From Promethearchaeia archaeon (GTDB lineage Archaea; Asgardarchaeota; Lokiarchaeia; Sigyniarchaeales; SOKP01): a stretch of DNA of 64,000 bases. The stretch lies in assembly GCA_029856155.1 (NCBI GenBank), contig JAHQWL010000072.1, positions 1-64,000 of the forward strand, in the 5' to 3' direction. Below are positions 9,154 to 17,723 of the stretch, piece by piece. A program made the translations under genes and the position numbers. Position 1 is the stretch's first letter. The number at the start of each line of letters is the position of its first letter. The notes beneath the pieces were generated by a model. That model saw nothing but the letters and a program-made list of their open reading frames with translations, was not told the origin of the DNA and did no database searches.

Positions 9154-9159
9154 TCACCT
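9154..9159 (-). promoter_or_regulatory. Shine-Dalgarno site before an AUA codon
   Basis: AGGTGA on the minus strand matches the complement of the archaeal 16S 3' end. It ends 6 nt before the ATA at 9147 and supports initiation there rather than at the internal ATG 243 nt downstream. Confidence 0.55.
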
Positions 9160-9313
9160 AATATATGAAAATCCTCTTTAATATTTAACTCTTTAGCGGA
9201 AATATATATCTATAAATTGCAGATAAATTTGAAGAAAAAATTTAGCAAAAATTAGATCTTGTTAATGAATTATAATTATATGAACAATATTATGAACAAG
9301 ATTAAATTATTAT

Positions 9314-10291
9314 TTAGAATAGAATAATAACGACTCCTATAATAGTTAAAATTATCCCTAAAAATCCATATTTTGTTATTTTTTCTTTATTAATAAAATA
9401 AGTTAATGGAAGAGCAAATAAAGGGGCTGCACTTGCAATTAAGGATACAATATTTGCCCCAGCTATATGCACGGATTCAGTATATAGATATGCGCCTAGT
9501 GAAGTACCTATTATAGAAGCAATTAATAGGAATATCCATGAATGAAGAGATATCTTTTGATTGAACGAATTATCATTTTTATTCTTTAAATGATTTTCTC
9601 TCAACACCATTGAACCTAAAATCAATAACGCAAATGGAAATCTGATTACGTTTCCTATAGTAGAACTGAGTTCTTTAATAAGTATAATTTGATCTATTCG
9701 AATAGTCGCATATTCAATTAAAACAGCTCCGATAGCCCACCCAATAGCTGCGGTAAAACAAAACCCTAAAGCCTTCACAAAATCCTTATTAAAAACTTCC
9801 TGAAAACTGATTTTTATTGGTGATTTTAAGGTTGTACCTTTTTCTAACTTTGAATTATCAGAGTTTATTTTAGATTTTCCAATAATTGTAATTCCAATTC
9901 CAATCAAAATTAGAGATAAAAACAAATTAAATGTAAAAGGCTGTTTAAGAAAGATTAGAGATAATATAAAAGTAAAGAGAGGAAATGTCATTGAAATAGC
10001 GAGAGCAATGGTGGTACCCAGTTCCTTTTGAGCGGTAAAGTAAGCAGTATCACCAATTACTTGACCAAAAACGAAACTCAGAATTAATATTATCCACAAT
10101 TCCCATGGTATTATAAACAAGAGATTAAATTTATTTAGAATTAATATAATTAGAATAAAAGTTAAAGTCCCTATACCTGTTCGAAAGAAATTGATAAAAA
10201 TCGGGCTAGCTTCATGTTCTGTTTTTCGAAAAATTGCATTTGACCCTACAAATGTTAGGACGGCAAATATTGCAATTAATTCACCTAGCAT
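9314..10291 (-). CDS. DMT-family transporter (EamA type)
   Basis: Integral membrane protein of 325 residues with about ten hydrophobic helices in two halves. Each half has the EamA character: a first half starting MLGELIAIFAVLTFVGSNAIFRK and a second half from about residue 172 with a comparable layout, separated by a polar loop at about 143-170. The C-terminal half ends in paired helices with ASAAPLFALPLTYF, common in the drug/metabolite transporter superfamily. The substrate cannot be inferred. It stands alone, 83 nt from the acyl-CoA synthetase-like gene upstream on the same strand. Confidence 0.85.
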   Translation of the reverse strand: MLGELIAIFAVLTFVGSNAIFRKTEHEASPIFINFFRTGIGTLTFILIILILNKFNLLFIIPWELWIILILSFVFGQVIGDTAYFTAQKELGTTIALAISMTFPLFTFILSLIFLKQPFTFNLFLSLILIGIGITIIGKSKINSDNSKLEKGTTLKSPIKISFQEVFNKDFVKALGFCFTAAIGWAIGAVLIEYATIRIDQIILIKELSSTIGNVIRFPFALLILGSMVLRENHLKNKNDNSFNQKISLHSWIFLLIASIIGTSLGAYLYTESVHIAGANIVSLIASAAPLFALPLTYFINKEKITKYGFLGIILTIIGVVIILF

Positions 10292-10374
10292 TGCGTATGA
10301 AAATCAAAGGATACATAAATTGTTACGTATTATAATGTACCTTAAATTTAAAAAAAAATTTAAATTATTTATCG

Positions 10375-11838
10375 CTACATCCTTTCCAGTTTTTTACCAA
10401 ATTCAAATAACTTTAAAAATGCTTTAGCAGCAGCTTCAATAGTAGAATAAACTATAAATTTATCATTCATTAATTTTTGGTGAAACATTTCCAGAGATTT
10501 GCTCGGATATTGATGTAAAATAATAATAAAAATTTTATTTAATGATTCAACATACTCTCTTAGCTCTAGCAAATTTTTATAATAACCTTTAAACCGTTCG
10601 TTTTCCATATCTCTCCAAGTGTCAGTTTCGATTATTACTAAGTCAATATTTTCATCAATAGCAGATTTACAAATGTCAACAACTTCTTTTCTATGAGTAA
10701 TCCATGGAATATCAAAAGGATTAGATAAACTCCCAACTCTTATTGGGAATATGGTTTTTAATTTTTCTAAAGCTTTACCTTCAAAAAGAGGTAATTCAAT
10801 CCCTAATTCTGTTAAACTATCTGTAGCTAAAATACCAAAGCCCCCAGACCATAGTATTACTAATGCTTTTTTGTTTTTAGGGAAAGTTACTTCTATGTTT
10901 AATTTATGAAATCGTGAAATATATCTAGAAAAAAGATACGTATAATCAATTAATTCTTCTAATGAAGAAGGCACTTCAATGATCGAGGTTTGTTTGTAAA
11001 TCGCTTGCCAAATATCACTCTTAGTTGCTAAAGCCCCAGTATGAGTTAAAACTGCTTTTTGCCCTCTTGAAGTTTTTCCCCCTCTCATAAATAATACTGG
11101 TTTTCTCATTTTTTTCAAAACCTTAAACAATTTTTTCCCTTCATTTATATGGAGTGGTGAAATGCCTTCAAAATAAATACAAATAACATCAGTTTCAATA
11201 TCTTCATTTAAATATTCTAAGATTTCTGAGATCTGGATATCAATGCAATTTCCAATACTAATCCCAATTGAAAATCTAAGATCATACTTTTTTGAACTAA
11301 ACTTAATCATTTTTGAATGTAAATCTCCGGATTGGAAAATTAAACCAATATTTCCTCTTTCAACAGGAAAAGAGGAATAGTAAGCTATTTTTCCACGAGG
11401 ACTATATAATCCCATACAATTAGGACCTATTGCTCGTGTATCTTTGTAATTATCTAATACCACTTTTAACTTTCGCTCAATATCCATTCCTAAATCATCG
11501 AATTCACCAGTCCCTGCAGTAAAGATGTGGACAAATCGTACTTTTTTTTTCGATAAAATGCGTTTTAATGATTCTATAAGCAAATCTCTCCTTATTGATA
11601 AAATTAAAAGATCAATTTCATCTTCTGGAATGTCCTCAATTACATTATAGCATCTTACACCCAAAATCTCTTTCTCAGTAGTTGAGATTAAAAATAATTT
11701 TTCTAAATCATAACCTTGTCTAATAAATCCTTCTACAAAAAAAGAAATTTTTTGATTTGCTTTAAAAATTACTATATTTTTTGGTTTAAACAGTATGTCT
11801 AATGGAGAGTTGTTAATTTTCATTTCTATCTTGACCAT
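10375..11838 (-). CDS. ADP-forming acyl-CoA synthetase, alpha-subunit type
   Basis: Belongs to the NDP-forming acetyl/acyl-CoA synthetase family, which interconverts acyl-CoA + ADP + Pi and acid + ATP + CoA. The 487 residues hold the CoA-binding domain (1-130), the succinyl-CoA-ligase-like domain with GPNCMG (138-143), FQSGD (168-172) and SIGNCID (194-200), and a third flavodoxin-like domain. The probable phosphohistidine is H266 in THTGAL. The ATP-grasp beta part present in fused homologues is absent and no beta gene lies in the window. It overlaps the preceding zinc-ribbon gene by 26 nt; ATG at 11823 is an alternative start. Confidence 0.85.
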   Translation of the reverse strand: MVKIEMKINNSPLDILFKPKNIVIFKANQKISFFVEGFIRQGYDLEKLFLISTTEKEILGVRCYNVIEDIPEDEIDLLILSIRRDLLIESLKRILSKKKVRFVHIFTAGTGEFDDLGMDIERKLKVVLDNYKDTRAIGPNCMGLYSPRGKIAYYSSFPVERGNIGLIFQSGDLHSKMIKFSSKKYDLRFSIGISIGNCIDIQISEILEYLNEDIETDVICIYFEGISPLHINEGKKLFKVLKKMRKPVLFMRGGKTSRGQKAVLTHTGALATKSDIWQAIYKQTSIIEVPSSLEELIDYTYLFSRYISRFHKLNIEVTFPKNKKALVILWSGGFGILATDSLTELGIELPLFEGKALEKLKTIFPIRVGSLSNPFDIPWITHRKEVVDICKSAIDENIDLVIIETDTWRDMENERFKGYYKNLLELREYVESLNKIFIIILHQYPSKSLEMFHQKLMNDKFIVYSTIEAAAKAFLKLFEFGKKLERM

Positions 11839-12421
11839 TGGTTCTTATTGTTAAATTTGTATTACAATTATAACAGAATCGTGGGATAGAGTTAAATTCA
11901 GTTCCGCAATTGGGACATATTATTCTATTTTGATTAGCAATATCGTGTAAATCTTCAATTTGAGTCTCCATTTTTGATTTCATCATTTTTTTTAATAATA
12001 ATGATAATCCTATTGAAAAACTAATGAGTAAAACCCCAAGTAAAATGGTATGTAAGAAATGAAATGGAAATTTCGAATCAAAATAATATGGCGAATAATT
12101 CCATAAAAATACATACAGAAAGAAATTTGGAAAGAAAAATGTCATTAGATTCATCGAATATGCTTTTTTAAAATTATTATAAACGAAGATTGGAATTAAT
12201 GATACTAAAATCCAACTTATAAATGTAAAATATAACCCTGATAAGTCATCAAACAAAACATAATTCGCTAAGAACTGTATAATCACTTCTCGCTCTTTTA
12301 AAATACCGATATCAAAAATAATATTAAATTTATAATTGAAGCTATAAATTAAAAGACTTAGAAGTAGTATTTGAATTAGAAATAATATTATTCTGCTTCG
12401 AAAAAAGTCAATTAGCTTCAT
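11813..12421 (-). CDS. Membrane protein with C-terminal zinc ribbon
   Basis: Not recognised by name. The 202 residues contain about four hydrophobic helices (residues 12-30, 45-75, 85-110, 122-145), then a basic stretch and a zinc ribbon with CPNCG and CYNCN (169-187). The layout resembles other small archaeal zinc-ribbon membrane proteins in this window. It precedes and overlaps the acyl-CoA synthetase-like gene by 26 nt, so the two are likely in one transcript, although no functional link is visible. Confidence 0.65.
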   Translation of the reverse strand: MKLIDFFRSRIILFLIQILLLSLLIYSFNYKFNIIFDIGILKEREVIIQFLANYVLFDDLSGLYFTFISWILVSLIPIFVYNNFKKAYSMNLMTFFFPNFFLYVFLWNYSPYYFDSKFPFHFLHTILLGVLLISFSIGLSLLLKKMMKSKMETQIEDLHDIANQNRIICPNCGTEFNSIPRFCYNCNTNLTIRTNGQDRNEN

Positions 12422-12533
12422 TTATAGTTAGTTAAATACAGCAATAAATTAAACTCTTATAATAATAATTTGATTATTAGAGATTTTTGTTAAAATAAAA
12501 AAAAAGAAATAAGTAATTTTATACAATTTATTT

Positions 12534-12899
12534 TTAAATTACTTTCTTTAATTTCTTCTTTGATATTATTACAACGATTATTCCAACCATTAAAGCTACA
12601 GTTAGAATTTCAAAGTAATATCCAGGGATACCGGGTTTTTCTTCAACTGTATCAAAATATGCTGTAAATATTGGATCGTGAACGAGTGTACCCCCCCACT
12701 CTCACCGTACTTAGGATAACATGTAATAAAGAAAGCTGCTGTTTTATTAGGATGAAACGCCTCCCAGGCGTCATCAAATGGAATTCCATATGTGAATTGA
12801 TTTGTTTGATTAACAGCATAACTTATAACTAATCGAGCGAAATATGAGAATAGTTCCAAAAATTATAGCAAATATTCTATTTTTATGGAAATTTTTCAA
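12534..12899 (-). pseudogene. Broken secreted/surface protein with PGY-TM C-terminus
   Basis: Three frames carry parts of one short protein. From TTG 12899 comes a signal-peptide-like start (KNFHKNRIFAIIFGTILIF). The middle (YAVNQTNQFTYGIPFDDAWEAF) lies in another frame. After a run of seven C at 12691-12697 the frame changes again to end with EEKPGIPGYYFEI, a membrane helix and KKKLKK. Adding one base to the homopolymer would restore the last junction. The PGY-helix-basic tail resembles archaeal C-terminal sorting signals. Either the gene is decayed, or the assembly has errors at one or both junctions. Confidence 0.6.
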
Positions 12900-13149
12900 T
12901 TTTACCACTCTATTATTTTAAAGTTAAGTATATTTAAAAGATTAAAAGCAAATTTATTTATTTAAATCTATTCGAAAATTTAAAAAGCCCAAAACAATAA
13001 AATTTTTAATATTTGGTATCTTTATTTACTTACAGTGGAAGACTCGTATTCTTATTTTTTAAGATTAACATTATATAACTGTTATAGAGGATGTTTTCTC
13101 CTATGAGTTGCACTTCTTCTTCAAAATTTATGATTAACATTTGTTTTTT

Positions 13150-13155
13150 GGAGGT
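13150..13155 (+). promoter_or_regulatory. Strong Shine-Dalgarno site of rpoA1
   Basis: GGAGGT, with 9 nt to the ATG at 13165. This cluster thus uses leadered mRNA, unlike many single genes in the window. TTATATAAC near 13070 is a candidate TATA box. Confidence 0.6.
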
Positions 13156-13164
13156 AATTAGTAT

Positions 13165-16092
13165 ATGAGTTATACTTTTTCAAGAACAAAAATGATTGAA
13201 AAAATTAAGTTTGGGCTGTTAAGTCCAAATGAAATTCGTAAGATGTCAGCAGCACGTATAATCACCGCAGACACATATGATGAAGACGGACTACCAATAC
13301 CAAGTGGTCTTATGGATCAAAGGTTAGGTACTATTGAACCAGGACAACGATGCCAAACTTGTGGTAATTTAGTAAGCAATTGTATGGGACATTTCGGCCA
13401 TATTGAATTAGCACGTCCGGTAATTCACGTAGGCTACGCAAAAAAAGTCTTAAAAGTGTTAAGAAGTATTTGTCCGGAATGTAGCAAGTTAATGCTAACT
13501 GAAGATGAAAAAGAGAAATTCAGACAAGAACAATTAACACACAGAAAAATCTTTTTTGAGGGTGATGAGGATGCTGCTAAAATTGTTTTTAAAAGAGCAA
13601 GGAAAGCAAAAATTTGCCCTCATTGTGGTGCTATAAAAAAAAAAATTATTATTGAAAAACCAACTACCTTTTATGAAGAAGAAGAAGGCAAGGGCTCACG
13701 GAGAATAACACCCATTGAGATATTAGAACGTCTAAAGAAAATCGGGGACGTAGATCTAAGGATCCTTGGTATTTCTCCTGAAAATGCAAGACTTGAATGG
13801 GTAATATTTACAGTATTACCAATCCCTCCTGTATGCGCAAGGCCATCAATTACTCTAGATAGTGGTATTCGGTCAGAAGATGATTTAACACATAAGTTGG
13901 TTGATGTCATCCGAATTAACCAAAGATTACGAGAAAATATTGACGCAGGAGCACCTCATTTAATAGTTGAAGATCTATGGGAATTATTACAATACCATAT
14001 TACAACATATTTTGATAATCAAGTTTCTGGTATACCTCCTGCTAGACATCGTTCTGGTAGAGCACTTAGAACTTTAACTCAGAGGTTAAAGGGTAAGGAG
14101 GGTAGATTTAGAAGTAACTTAAGTGGTAAGAGAGTTGATTTTTCTGCTCGCAGTGTTATATCACCTAATCCATATATTAGCATAAATGATGTTGGCGTTC
14201 CAATAGAAATTGCGAAAATTTTGACAATTCCTACGAATGTTAATGATTGGAATATTGAGGAGATGAAACAAATGGTCTTAAATGGACCTTTTAGACATCC
14301 GGGTGCGAATTACATCATACGTAATGATCGAAGAAGGATTGACTTACGCTATGTAAAAAACCGAAAAATTATAGCTGATATGCTCGCACCAGGGTTTACA
14401 ATTGAGCGGCACTTAAATGATGGAGATTTAGTATTGTTCAATCGACAACCTTCGCTTCATAGAATGAGTATAATGGCTCATGAAGTAAAAATAATGACAG
14501 GAAGAACTTTTCGACTAAATTTAACTGTTTGTCCACCGTATAATGCTGACTTCGATGGAGATGAAATGAATTTACATGTACCCCAAAGTGAAGAAGCGCG
14601 TACGGAAGCAGAATTACTTCTTAAGGTTCAAAACCACATACTCTCTCCACGATTTGGTGGACCAATATTAGGCGGAATTCAAGATTTTATATCAAGTGTC
14701 TTTCAATTTACTAGTAAAGATTCATTATATGATAAGAAGGACACGTTAAAGTTATTATATTTTGGAGATGTTTATAAAAATAATCCTGATTTTAGTTTAG
14801 ACCAACTCACTCCCGTAGTTACTAATCCGGAACCAATGTATTCAGGAAAATCAATTTTCAGTACCTTGTTTCCAGATGATCTGAATCTTAAAGTAAAATC
14901 TAAATTTTGCAAAAAATGTGAAGTTTGCGAAGAGGAAAATTGTTCTTATGATGCGTACGTTGTAATTAAAAATGGTCATCTGATAACTGGCACTATTGAT
15001 GAAAATTCCTTTGGAGCAATGCAATCAAATAGTATATTACAACGTATTATTAAAGATCATGGCAATGCACTTGGAAGGCAATTTCTAGACAGTGCAACTA
15101 AAATGCTCTTATATGTCATTCGACAGAATGGAATGACAATGGGTTTAGATGAAGTATATGTGCATGGACATGCATATGAAGAAATCGAAAAAATATTAAA
15201 AGATGCAAATATCGAGTCTGAGAAATTGATTAACGCTTTCTTAGAAAATAATACTACTGTTCTTAGAAGAGCCCCTGGACGATCAATGAGAGAAACATTG
15301 GAATTAAGAATCAGACAAGTATTAGCAGAAGCTAGAAAACAAGCAGAAGAAACTGCTGCAGATTTCATAGGAGATGAAGCCCATTCAGTTATTATGACTA
15401 AATCTGGAGCTCGAGGAAATATATTAAATTTAGGACAAATGTCTGCGGTTGTTGGGCAACAAGCAATTAGAGGAGAAAGAATTAATCGAGGATATAGCAT
15501 GAGAACATTGCCTCATTTTAAAGTTAATGATCTTTCACCCAAATCCAGAGGTTTTGTATCTTCTTCCTACAGAAATGGATTAAAACCAGTGGAATTTTTC
15601 TTTCATGCAATGGGAGGAAGAGAAGGACTAGTAGATACAGCAGTTAGAACATCTACATCTGGATATATGCAGCGTAGGTTAGTAAATGCATTACAAGATA
15701 TGGTTGTTGAAAATGATGGTACTGTCAGAAATTCAGATAAAAATGTCATCCAATTCCGTTTTGGTGATGATGGTATAGATCCAATGCATACAGATCATGG
15801 TGCTGCTGTAAATTTAGATGTTTTATTATTAAAAGCTAAAGCTCTAAATGCTGAAGAATTACGTGAAGAAATTAAGAAAGGGACTACAAGAAGATCATCC
15901 ACACCGAAGGAAAAAAAATTATCTGAAAAAAAACCTACTAAAACTCCTACAGAAAAACCGCAACCAAAGAAAAAAACAGATGATAGTGAATCATTAATAC
16001 AAGAATTCGAAGAAGAAACAGGTAAAAAGGCAATTTGGAGAGGTAAAGAAACTAAAGCTTATTTAGATTGGAAAGAAGAAAAATTAGGATAA
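13165..16092 (+). CDS. rpoA1: DNA-directed RNA polymerase subunit Rpo1N (A')
   Basis: N-terminal half of the split largest RNA polymerase subunit, 975 residues. It carries the clamp zinc site (CQTC...CMGHFGH, about 65-85), a second CX2C...CX2C pair (about 110-150), the universal catalytic motif NADFDGDEM (about 459-467) and the bridge-helix region. A low-complexity linker rich in Lys/Thr/Pro (about 905-945) precedes a conserved tail with [17 protein letters not shown]. The gene opens the RNA polymerase/ribosomal cluster and is followed 31 nt later by rpoA2. rpoB and rpoH are not in this window upstream, so this start may be an operon break. Confidence 0.98.
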   Translation: MSYTFSRTKMIEKIKFGLLSPNEIRKMSAARIITADTYDEDGLPIPSGLMDQRLGTIEPGQRCQTCGNLVSNCMGHFGHIELARPVIHVGYAKKVLKVLRSICPECSKLMLTEDEKEKFRQEQLTHRKIFFEGDEDAAKIVFKRARKAKICPHCGAIKKKIIIEKPTTFYEEEEGKGSRRITPIEILERLKKIGDVDLRILGISPENARLEWVIFTVLPIPPVCARPSITLDSGIRSEDDLTHKLVDVIRINQRLRENIDAGAPHLIVEDLWELLQYHITTYFDNQVSGIPPARHRSGRALRTLTQRLKGKEGRFRSNLSGKRVDFSARSVISPNPYISINDVGVPIEIAKILTIPTNVNDWNIEEMKQMVLNGPFRHPGANYIIRNDRRRIDLRYVKNRKIIADMLAPGFTIERHLNDGDLVLFNRQPSLHRMSIMAHEVKIMTGRTFRLNLTVCPPYNADFDGDEMNLHVPQSEEARTEAELLLKVQNHILSPRFGGPILGGIQDFISSVFQFTSKDSLYDKKDTLKLLYFGDVYKNNPDFSLDQLTPVVTNPEPMYSGKSIFSTLFPDDLNLKVKSKFCKKCEVCEEENCSYDAYVVIKNGHLITGTIDENSFGAMQSNSILQRIIKDHGNALGRQFLDSATKMLLYVIRQNGMTMGLDEVYVHGHAYEEIEKILKDANIESEKLINAFLENNTTVLRRAPGRSMRETLELRIRQVLAEARKQAEETAADFIGDEAHSVIMTKSGARGNILNLGQMSAVVGQQAIRGERINRGYSMRTLPHFKVNDLSPKSRGFVSSSYRNGLKPVEFFFHAMGGREGLVDTAVRTSTSGYMQRRLVNALQDMVVENDGTVRNSDKNVIQFRFGDDGIDPMHTDHGAAVNLDVLLLKAKALNAEELREEIKKGTTRRSSTPKEKKLSEKKPTKTPTEKPQPKKKTDDSESLIQEFEEETGKKAIWRGKETKAYLDWKEEKLG

Positions 16093-16123
16093 AAAAATTG
16101 TTTTAAAAAGAAGGGAATTAATA

Positions 16124-17320
16124 ATGGTAAAAGTAAATTCAGAATATTTAGAAGAACAGTTGAAAGAACTAGAAGAGGATGGTATTCCCGAAGATTTAAT
16201 AAACAGAATTAGAGAAAAACTTAGCGAAGAGGAATTAGAAAAGGAGCAACTTGAATATCTATTAAACAAAATTTATATTAATTTTACTAATGCTCTTGTA
16301 GAAACTTCAGAACCAGTAGGTACCGTAGCAGCTCAGTCGATTGGTGAACCTGGAACTCAAATGACATTGAGAACATTCCATTATGCAGGAGTAGAGGAAT
16401 TCTCTGTAACCCAAGGATTACCCAGACTCATTGAAATAGTTGATGCTAGACGTTTTCCTAGTACCCCCCAAATGACAATCTACCTTGAAAAACCCTATAA
16501 TGAAAGCGAAGATAAAGCAATTGATGTTCATAATCGCATTGAACAGATACGCATAGAACAAATAACTCATGATGTTGATTTAGATTTTGTGAATTGGAAT
16601 ATCGTCATTAATTTGATACCAGAAATTTGTGAGAAAAAAGGAATTGAAATTAACGAAATTCCTGAAATTTTAAAGCGTTATAAAAAGAAAGGAACGATAA
16701 AACGTGAAGGAACATCTATAATTATCGATCCGGGAATAGAAGACCTACAGAGTTTACAAAAATTAAGAGAAAAAATACTTAAAAAGGTTGTAAAAGGGAT
16801 TAGAGGAGTTAAGAGAGGATTATTGACTCCTTCAGATGATGGTAAAGAATGGATAATTAAAACTGAAGGTACTAACATGCAAAGTGTAATACAAATTGAA
16901 GGAGTAGACATAACCAGAACAGTTTCAAACCACATTCACGAAATAGAAAAATTATATGGCGTAGAAGCAGCACGTCAAATGATAATAATAGAAGCTCAAA
17001 AAGTCTTAGAACAACAAGGATTAGATGTAGATTTAAGGCATCTTTTGATTTTATCAGATCTAATGTGTTATTCTGGATCAATTCAATCTATTGGAAGACA
17101 CGGAATATCAGGTTCAAAATCGAGTGTATTTGCTCGTGCAGCATTTGAAGTCACAGTTAATCAATTACTCGATGCTGGGCTTTACGGAGAGGAGGAACGT
17201 TTACTTGGAATCCCTGAAAATGTAATCGTAGGTCAAATAAGCCCGATAGGCACAGGGAGAGTTTCAGTTATGTTTGACTTAGACGCTAACTTGGATATTC
17301 TAAGAAAGAAGAAAAAATAA
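16124..17320 (+). CDS. rpoA2: DNA-directed RNA polymerase subunit Rpo1C (A'')
   Basis: C-terminal part of the split largest subunit, 398 residues, completing the active-centre cleft and trigger loop. Visible family motifs are [27 protein letters not shown] (about 62-88, trigger-loop region) and the C-terminal [19 protein letters not shown] segment (about 325-343). It sits 31 nt after rpoA1. In most archaea rpl30e follows at once; here 4.8 kb of unrelated DNA intervenes. Confidence 0.98.
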   Translation: MVKVNSEYLEEQLKELEEDGIPEDLINRIREKLSEEELEKEQLEYLLNKIYINFTNALVETSEPVGTVAAQSIGEPGTQMTLRTFHYAGVEEFSVTQGLPRLIEIVDARRFPSTPQMTIYLEKPYNESEDKAIDVHNRIEQIRIEQITHDVDLDFVNWNIVINLIPEICEKKGIEINEIPEILKRYKKKGTIKREGTSIIIDPGIEDLQSLQKLREKILKKVVKGIRGVKRGLLTPSDDGKEWIIKTEGTNMQSVIQIEGVDITRTVSNHIHEIEKLYGVEAARQMIIIEAQKVLEQQGLDVDLRHLLILSDLMCYSGSIQSIGRHGISGSKSSVFARAAFEVTVNQLLDAGLYGEEERLLGIPENVIVGQISPIGTGRVSVMFDLDANLDILRKKKK

Positions 17321-17331
17321 CTTAAATGCTA

Positions 17332-17597
17332 ATCTGGCTTACGTTATAATAATGTTTCCAAAGTCCATCCTCAATTTCCTTCGCAAATGATTTAGAAATG
17401 TCTAAAAATTATTGAAAAAAAAGAAAGAAAAAAAGTAATTAATTGACAAGGATTACATTAGGTCCATGTGAAAACCTTGTATATTAATATTCACGCTTCC
17501 GCAATTCTTACACTTATTATAATCATCCTTACAATATGAACAATATAATTTTTCACCATATAATTGAGAAAAAAGGTTGTCAAGAAAAACATGTATC
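17332..17597 (-). pseudogene. Decayed minus-strand zinc-ribbon gene pieces
   Basis: Two protein-like minus-strand pieces abut rpoA2. The longer (stop at 17453-17455) encodes a zinc ribbon, LYCSYCKDDYNKCKNCGS, followed by a short tail; upstream the frame stops where the 66-bp repeats begin. The shorter (stop at 17332-17334) encodes SKSFAKEIEDGLWKHYYN. Neither has a start. They look like the end of a gene cut by the event that brought in the neighbouring island. Confidence 0.45.
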
Positions 17598-17723
17598 CGT
17601 TATACGATTACTCCAGATATTGCTATATTTGAAATTATAATCAATACTCTCATCGAATGTATCCGTTATACGATTACTCCAGATATTGCTATATTTGAAA
17701 TTATAATCAATACTCTCATCGAA
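17592..17723 (+). repeat. Perfect 66-bp tandem duplication
   Basis: The 66 bp at 17592-17657 are repeated without change at 17658-17723. The unit is 22 codons long, so the reading frame is kept. Each copy contains ATG TAT CCG (17591 and 17657) and, in that same frame, a TGA 13 codons later (17630 and 17696). Identity of the copies suggests a recent event. Confidence 0.95.

Noticed and set aside
15057..15500. Minus-strand open frame of 147 codons within rpoA1
   Set aside because: It is antisense to the conserved Rpo1N region; its composition is what the complement of that gene gives.
17630..17698. TGA codons as selenocysteine in the unknown gene
   Set aside because: There is no recognisable redox context around the codon and no visible insertion element; decay or assembly error is simpler. 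Kept only as a test within the repeat finding.
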